A stretch of 26,055 bases of DNA from an uncultured Eubacteriales bacterium (GTDB lineage Bacteria; Bacillota; Clostridia; Peptostreptococcales; Anaerovoracaceae). How positions within the stretch are numbered: position 1 is the first letter of the stretch; every line of letters starts with the position of its first letter. The position numbers and the translations under genes were made by a program. The stretch spans positions 1 to 26,055 of the forward strand of contig URWB01000016.1 of assembly GCA_900551415.1 (NCBI GenBank), given 5' to 3'. The notes beneath the pieces were generated by a model. It saw only the letters and a list, made by a program, of their open reading frames with translations, was not told the DNA's origin and did not search any database. Positions 22,290-26,055 of the stretch are shown piece after piece.

Positions 22290-23468
22290 GTGGAGAACAG
22301 ATACAATCTTCGGATCTATGATGAAAATCTCATGACCTTTTCACTTGGGACAAAGGGCTTAGAGGGACTAACGGCAGAGCTTCTTGCTGTGGATAAAAAA
22401 AAGGAGGCGCTCTTTCCGCTGGATTTAGAACCTACGGAAGAAGGTATTGTGAGCTGGCTGGAAAAGCGAGTGATTCCGAAGAACAGGCAGTTTGTTGATG
22501 AAATCCTAAAGACCCTCGGACTTAGCGTCAATGATACCAAAGGAATTATGGATGTCTGCATGGGGCTTTCGCTCAATGACAGCTACTGGGTCGTGCCGGA
22601 AGGTTTTGAGGGAAAATTCGACGCATACAATCTCTATGAAAATCGTTTTTCTGAAGCACTTGCGCTGGTTGCCTATACGGGCGCGCGCGGAAGCAGAGAA
22701 GCCTTCTCCACTTCGCCGGAGCTGACTACAAACGGTATGCTGCGAAAAGCATGGCGCTTGATTGAGGGCGACGGAATTTACCTATACAAAGGCGGCACAG
22801 AAGGCGGGGCAAATACCGGAAATGAACCATACAGCGAATATTATGCGTGCCAGATCGCAAAGACCATGGGTCTTCCTTGTGTTTTCTATGATTTGGAAAA
22901 CTGGAAAGGCATTTTGGCGTCCAAGTGCAAGCTGTTTACCGATAAAGACACTTCGTTTGTTCCCATCGGCAGAATTCTGAAAAAGCCGACCCTTAAAAAA
23001 TGTTTGGACTATTACCAAAGCCTTGGCGAGCATTTCTACGAAGAGATGTGCAGCATGCTGGTTTTCGATGCGGTCATTTACAATGAGGACAGGCACTTTG
23101 GAAACTTCGGACTGCTTCGGGATAACCATACCGGAAAAATTCTTGCGCCTGCACCGATATTCGATAACGGATTATCGCTGTTTAACTACGCAATGCCGAA
23201 AGATCTTAAGGAGCTGGACGCATACGCAAAGACCCGCTCCAATCCGTACCGCATTTCCTATGAAGAAGTCTGCCGGGAAGTCATGGGAACCAAACAGAAA
23301 GCGCAGCTGCGAAAGCTGATTGGCTTTACCTTTACGCGCCACCCGTCCATGAACCTGCCGGAAGAACGGCTTGCAGCAATCGAAAAGCAGATTGCGCTGC
23401 GGACAAGAGAGCTGCTTGCGATTCCGACCCGAACAAAGGTGAAAGAAACGAGCGAGCCTGTAAGATAA
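22290..23468 (+). CDS. HipA/CtkA-like Ser/Thr kinase
   Basis: A 392-residue protein of the HipA-fold kinase family, of the stand-alone type often annotated as a HipA-domain or XRE-type regulator in gut Clostridia. ATP-binding and catalytic landmarks: YLYKGG (Lys167) after DGIY, the catalytic-loop motif FDAVIYNEDRHFGNFGLLRD (259-278), and the metal-binding IFDNGLSLF (290-298), comparable to the HipA NxDxHxxN and DxD/DFG-like motifs. The N-terminal 100 residues (NLRIYDENLMTFSLG, LGLSVNDTKGIMDVC) are the family-specific domain. The start is a GTG preceded by AGGAG at 9 bases. There is no HipB-like helix-turn-helix gene upstream. HipA and CtkA relatives phosphorylate host proteins or tRNA synthetases; the target here is unknown. 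It lies beside a defence-like ATPase/TOPRIM pair. Confidence 0.82.
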   Translation: MENRYNLRIYDENLMTFSLGTKGLEGLTAELLAVDKKKEALFPLDLEPTEEGIVSWLEKRVIPKNRQFVDEILKTLGLSVNDTKGIMDVCMGLSLNDSYWVVPEGFEGKFDAYNLYENRFSEALALVAYTGARGSREAFSTSPELTTNGMLRKAWRLIEGDGIYLYKGGTEGGANTGNEPYSEYYACQIAKTMGLPCVFYDLENWKGILASKCKLFTDKDTSFVPIGRILKKPTLKKCLDYYQSLGEHFYEEMCSMLVFDAVIYNEDRHFGNFGLLRDNHTGKILAPAPIFDNGLSLFNYAMPKDLKELDAYAKTRSNPYRISYEEVCREVMGTKQKAQLRKLIGFTFTRHPSMNLPEERLAAIEKQIALRTRELLAIPTRTKVKETSEPVR

Positions 23469-23494
23469 TTTGCAATTTCATAAGATGAAAGTTT

Positions 23495-23526
23495 GCTCCT
23501 GCGCAGCCTGCAGGAGCTTTTCTTTT
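23495..23526 (+). terminator. Rho-independent terminator after the kinase gene
   Basis: GCTCCTGC (23495-23502) pairs perfectly with GCAGGAGC (23510-23517) and is followed by TTTTCTTTT. It lies 26 bases after the stop codon of the HipA-like gene. Confidence 0.9.
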
Positions 23527-23608
23527 CGGAAGGCAAAAGGCAGGGAAACCATGCTGCAATGATTTAGCAAGCAGTGCGCTTTTACTCCTGCGGAGAAAAA
23601 ACGCGCAT

Positions 23609-23625
23609 TTAGGGGAAGCCCCTAA
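23609..23625. repeat. Short palindrome in the intergenic region
   Basis: TTAGGGG (23609-23615) and CCCCTAA (23619-23625) form a perfect 7-bp stem with a 3-base loop, followed by GACCCC. Similar CCCTAAGACCCC-type sequences occur near mobilisation regions of conjugative elements in Firmicutes; that link is from memory and unverified. The rest of 23469-23729 holds a terminator and a promoter but no gene. Confidence 0.4.
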
Positions 23626-23667
23626 GACCCCTGCTTCACGTAGAGAAATATTTTTTATGAAAAAATA

Positions 23668-23697
23668 TTGCATAAAAAATATAATTAGTGATATAAT
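23668..23697 (+). promoter_or_regulatory. Promoter of the ATPase/TOPRIM pair
   Basis: TTGCAT (23668-23673) and TATAAT (23692-23697) are 18 bases apart in an A/T-rich stretch, about 32 bases before the ATPase ATG at 23730. Confidence 0.6.
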
Positions 23698-23729
23698 GGA
23701 CATAAGAAAAAGCAGCAGGAGGAAGCAAG

Positions 23730-25013
23730 ATGCTTGTAAGTGTAAAAATCAATAATTGCCTGATTTACAATTCCGAAACGGAGTTTTCGATGCAGGCAAA
23801 CAGACATTATAAACGCTTTCCGAATAATGTAGCCTCGTTTGAAGAATTAGGCGTATTAAAAACAGCAGTCATTTTCGGACCAAACAATGCAGGTAAAACA
23901 AATTTTGTGAACATCTTAGCGATGATAAAACGAATTTTTTTGAACCAAGATGCTCATATATCCAAAAACCTTTTTAATCCGAATCCGCTTTGCGAATTAA
24001 CCACCTCCTTTATTGAAAAAGGTGCAGAATATCTTTTCTCGGCAAAGTATGATGCAGAAAAAAGAGAATATCTTTATGAAAGATTTGCACAGGTGCACCG
24101 CGATCGATATGGAAACCGAAAAGAAACGACAATGCTGCTTCGCGACAGCCTTGCAGAAAGCTATATCTGTGAAAACGCAGAGCTTGAGGCGGTAATGAAG
24201 GTTGCAGCGAAAAACAACCTGTTTATGTATTTGATTGATACAAGCAAATTTTCCAAACTCCATGAAATAAAAGAAATCCTTACAGGATTCGCAGGGCGAA
24301 TCGATATTGTTGACATGAACAATATCCCGATTAAAAAGACGATTGATATGCTGAAGCTATCCAATCAGAAGCAGGAAAAAATTAAACATTTCATCTTAAA
24401 CGCAGATATTTCTTTGGAGGACTTTCATTATGCCGGAGAGGACGAATTAAAGATTCAGCTCTCTGACGAGAAGACCAACATGGAAAGAAAACCGCAGGAA
24501 AACTCACTCTCTGCAGCAGCACCTCTCATGGAAATGCTGCATTTGACCTCCGTATATAACGGTGTGAAAGTTCCCAGCATTCTCTTTGATTCTACCGGAA
24601 CGAAAAAAATCGCAGCCCTTGCCAGCTATGTGATTGACGCACTCGAAAACAATCGGATTCTTATCATTGACGAACTGGATAACAGCCTGCATTTTAAACT
24701 CACGCGCGGAATCCTTGCTCTTTTTAATAACGAACTGAACGAAAGTGCGCAGCTTATCGCAACGGTGCATGACATTTCACTTCTGGACTGCAAGACCCTA
24801 TTTCGTAAGGAGCAAATCTGGTTTGCTTGCAAGGATAAAGAACACGCATACTTGTATTCTCTTGCTGAGTTTACAGCAGAAAAAGATAACATTCGAGATA
24901 CCAGCGATATTATCGAAAAATATAAGAAGGGAATGCTTGGCGCGCTTCCGGAGCCGGAGTTTTTTGAATCGCTGTTGGAGGTGAAAAACGATGTCGAAAC
25001 TGCCGAGCATTAA
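23730..25013 (+). CDS. AAA/ABC-type ATPase of an AbiL/RloA-like defence module
   Basis: A 427-residue ATPase of the AAA_15/AAA_21 group related to OLD, RloA and AbiLi proteins. Walker A is GPNNAGKT at 50-57, preceded by a beta-rich lead (VSVKINNCLIYNSETEFSM) typical of the SMC/RecF-like fold. A signature-like segment DSTGTKKIAAL is at 288-298, Walker B with catalytic Glu is LIIDELDNS at 311-319, and a switch His lies in ATVHD (His347). The middle part (90-285) is helical and divergent, as expected for a sensor or trigger domain. GGAGGAAG lies before the ATG. It overlaps the TOPRIM gene by 23 bases, so the products are likely made together and form a complex. Such ATPase/TOPRIM pairs abort phage infection in AbiL and PARIS; function here is inferred by analogy. 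Confidence 0.82.
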   Translation: MLVSVKINNCLIYNSETEFSMQANRHYKRFPNNVASFEELGVLKTAVIFGPNNAGKTNFVNILAMIKRIFLNQDAHISKNLFNPNPLCELTTSFIEKGAEYLFSAKYDAEKREYLYERFAQVHRDRYGNRKETTMLLRDSLAESYICENAELEAVMKVAAKNNLFMYLIDTSKFSKLHEIKEILTGFAGRIDIVDMNNIPIKKTIDMLKLSNQKQEKIKHFILNADISLEDFHYAGEDELKIQLSDEKTNMERKPQENSLSAAAPLMEMLHLTSVYNGVKVPSILFDSTGTKKIAALASYVIDALENNRILIIDELDNSLHFKLTRGILALFNNELNESAQLIATVHDISLLDCKTLFRKEQIWFACKDKEHAYLYSLAEFTAEKDNIRDTSDIIEKYKKGMLGALPEPEFFESLLEVKNDVETAEH

Positions 25014-25617
25014 CAGAAAACATAAAATTTGTGTCATTTGTGAGGGTGCGGAGGATCGTGCATATTTTGAAAGACTTTGCAAACTCGGCGTATGGAATGA
25101 TGCATATGATTTCAAGCCGATTAACGCGAAAAGTGCTTCGAATATTCCTGCAAGGTATCAGAATGAGTTTCAAAATGATAACTACGAACTGGTTTTGATT
25201 TTTTGCGATACGGACAAAGAACCATATCGGGAGTATGGACAGATAAAGGCAAAGATTGATGCCTTCCATGGCGGCAGTACACCTGCCTCACAGCATATGA
25301 TTATCTATGCGAACCCGTGCACGATGCAAATTGTCTTGTCACACTTTGGAGATGTTTCTCTAAAAAATCAAGGCAAAAAGACCAATGCAGACATCATAGA
25401 GAAATTCACAGGCGTGAAAAACTATGATGCACACAAAGAACAAATCGAAGAAATTTGCAGTAAGATATTTCGCAGAACTTATCCGGATATGCGAAAACGC
25501 GTGCAGCTACTCAATCATCCGGATACCGTTTCCGGCAGTACGAATTTTATTGTGTTCTTGGAGCACTTTGAAGAAGAGAAAGACGAATGGATTGAGGAAA
25601 TTCGGAGTCATTTATAG
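24991..25617 (+). CDS. TOPRIM-type effector partner (RloB/AbiLii-like)
   Basis: A 208-residue protein with TOPRIM-like motifs: KICVICEGAEDRAYFERL with the acidic Glu19, then LVLIFCDTDKEPYREY with the Asp73-x-Asp75 pair. This is the layout of RloB/AbiLii and related effectors, which act as metal-dependent nucleases (tRNA cleavage is known for PARIS AriB). The C-terminal half (residues 100-208) is helical with FRRTYPDMRKRVQLL. A GGAGGTGA ribosome binding site lies inside the ATPase gene before its ATG, so translation is coupled. Its stop is 14 bases from the small gene at 25632. Whether it cuts RNA or DNA cannot be told. The pairing with the ATPase is the main evidence; the TOPRIM call rests on the Glu and DxD motifs. 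Confidence 0.78.
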   Translation: MSKLPSINRKHKICVICEGAEDRAYFERLCKLGVWNDAYDFKPINAKSASNIPARYQNEFQNDNYELVLIFCDTDKEPYREYGQIKAKIDAFHGGSTPASQHMIIYANPCTMQIVLSHFGDVSLKNQGKKTNADIIEKFTGVKNYDAHKEQIEEICSKIFRRTYPDMRKRVQLLNHPDTVSGSTNFIVFLEHFEEEKDEWIEEIRSHL

Positions 25618-25631
25618 CTGAGGTAATGTGT

Positions 25632-25796
25632 ATGATTGAGAAAGCAAAAAAGGAGCAAATCCTCTGCGAGCGCCTGCAGCGCATAGAGGAAAATCGCAAA
25701 AACGGACAAAAAGGCTACACGCCGGAGGAAGTTCATGCGATTTTAGGTCAAGTGATAAAAGCGGTCGAAAAGAACCAGAAACAACAAACAGAGTAA
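25632..25796 (+). CDS. Small 54-residue protein, possible antitoxin-like
   Basis: The frame ATG 25632 to TAA 25794-25796 encodes a charged, helical protein: KAKKEQILCERLQRIEENRK, then GYTPEEVHAILGQVIKAVEK. The pattern GYTPEEVHAxL recurs in small proteins of Firmicute mobile elements that sit near toxin or defence genes, some annotated as RelB-like or addiction-module antitoxins. A GAGGTAATGTGT ribosome binding site precedes the start, and a terminator hairpin follows 13 bases after the stop. It lies 14 bases after the TOPRIM gene on the same strand, so it is probably the third member of that operon. It could be an inhibitor of the module, but this is inference. Confidence 0.65.
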   Translation: MIEKAKKEQILCERLQRIEENRKNGQKGYTPEEVHAILGQVIKAVEKNQKQQTE

Positions 25797-25809
25797 AGCA
25801 TAAGTAAAG

Positions 25810-25838
25810 CAGCCTTGTGCCAACCGCAGGCTGTTTTG
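25810..25838 (+). terminator. Rho-independent terminator after the defence-like operon
   Basis: CAGCCT (25810-25815) pairs with AGGCTG (25828-25833) around a 12-base loop and is followed by TTTT. It closes the ATPase/TOPRIM/small-protein operon. Confidence 0.65.
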
Positions 25839-25894
25839 ATTTGCGTTGGTTGTCAAGGTAGTTGTCAGTAAAAATATATATTTTTTGTTCTTTC

Positions 25895-26005
25895 GGGTTA
25901 TTCGGTAAGCAGGAGGTACGTCTGAAAACCTCCTCCGGTTATCAGGAAATTCCGATACCGGATTATGTATTTGAAGCAATTTTAGAGCAGCGGAAGAATG
26001 GATAA
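25895..26005 (+). pseudogene. Tyrosine-recombinase (integrase) internal fragment
   Basis: An open frame ending at a TAA at 26003-26005 reads EVRLKTSSGYQEIPIPDYVF then EAILEQRKNG. This corresponds to the middle of the catalytic domain of gut-Clostridia phage-type integrases, around the beta-strand pair with the PKTxxSxREIPIP lysine/arginine region and the following helix. The N-terminal arm domain and the C-terminal HxxR...H...Y residues are missing, and there is no start with a ribosome binding site. It is therefore an insertion or deletion leftover at the end of the accessory region. Family placement is by motif only; the upstream limit is approximate. Confidence 0.5.
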
Positions 26006-26007
26006 CC

Positions 26008-26055
26008 ATGGATGTTTATGGCGATAACCGCGGCATCCTTGCGGATTGTGTGGAC
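26008..26055 (+). CDS. Possible start of an unidentified gene, cut by the window edge
   Basis: An ATG at 26008 opens a frame of 16 codons to the window end (MDVYGDNRGILADCVD), following a GGAAGAATGGATAACC stretch that could serve as a weak ribosome binding site. There is too little sequence to recognise a family, and it might be a chance frame. Confidence 0.2.
   Translation, partial: MDVYGDNRGILADCVD

Overview
The window reads as a chromosomal segment of a Bacillota bacterium, most likely class Clostridia. The evidence is an era/recO – DUF4342 – glyQS-type glyS – ppdK block with GGAGG-type ribosome binding sites, Rho-independent terminators, a DRTGG/HATPase gene pair typical of clostridial hydrogenase clusters, and many gut-Clostridia accessory families on the right. 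No rRNA, tRNA, CRISPR array or riboswitch was found.

Layout. Positions 1-790 are a scar. Degenerate ~59-bp repeats abut a truncated HATPase (anti-sigma-type) gene on the minus strand. Next to it is the 3' end of a DRTGG-domain gene on the same strand, joined head-to-head at about 640-655 to the last ~48 codons of era on the plus strand. From 796 to 6651 runs a tight plus-strand block: recO, a DUF4342 protein, glycyl-tRNA synthetase and a frameshifted pyruvate,phosphate dikinase. It is followed by a 39-bp tandem repeat, a terminator, and a COG2426 small membrane protein. At 7612-9495 a 2[4Fe-4S] protein precedes a dynamin-like GTPase with an N-terminal cysteine cluster. A bidirectional terminator separates these from two minus-strand genes, a Na/Pi cotransporter with a PhoU domain and a zinc-ribbon lysophospholipid acyltransferase.

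The most distinctive locus of the core part is 13255-16942. An ECF sigma factor overlaps a gene for a single-pass membrane protein whose outside portion is a complete serpin with an inhibitory-type hinge. A second, lipoprotein serpin with a different reactive loop follows. The layout suggests a cell-surface protease-sensing or protease-inhibiting regulon in which the membrane serpin occupies the usual anti-sigma position.

From about 17.0 kb the DNA becomes visibly more A/T-rich and mosaic, and looks like an accessory island. It holds an alpha/beta hydrolase, a frameshifted remnant, a second sigma factor with a DUF4367 membrane partner, a truncated secreted protein, a membrane protein, and an internally deleted IS110-family transposase followed by about 550 bp of strongly structured non-coding DNA. 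It ends with a HipA/CtkA-like kinase, an overlapping AAA/ABC-type ATPase plus TOPRIM-protein pair resembling AbiL/RloAB/PARIS anti-phage modules, a 54-residue protein, and a tyrosine-recombinase fragment.

All functional calls come from reading the sequence alone; no database search was run.
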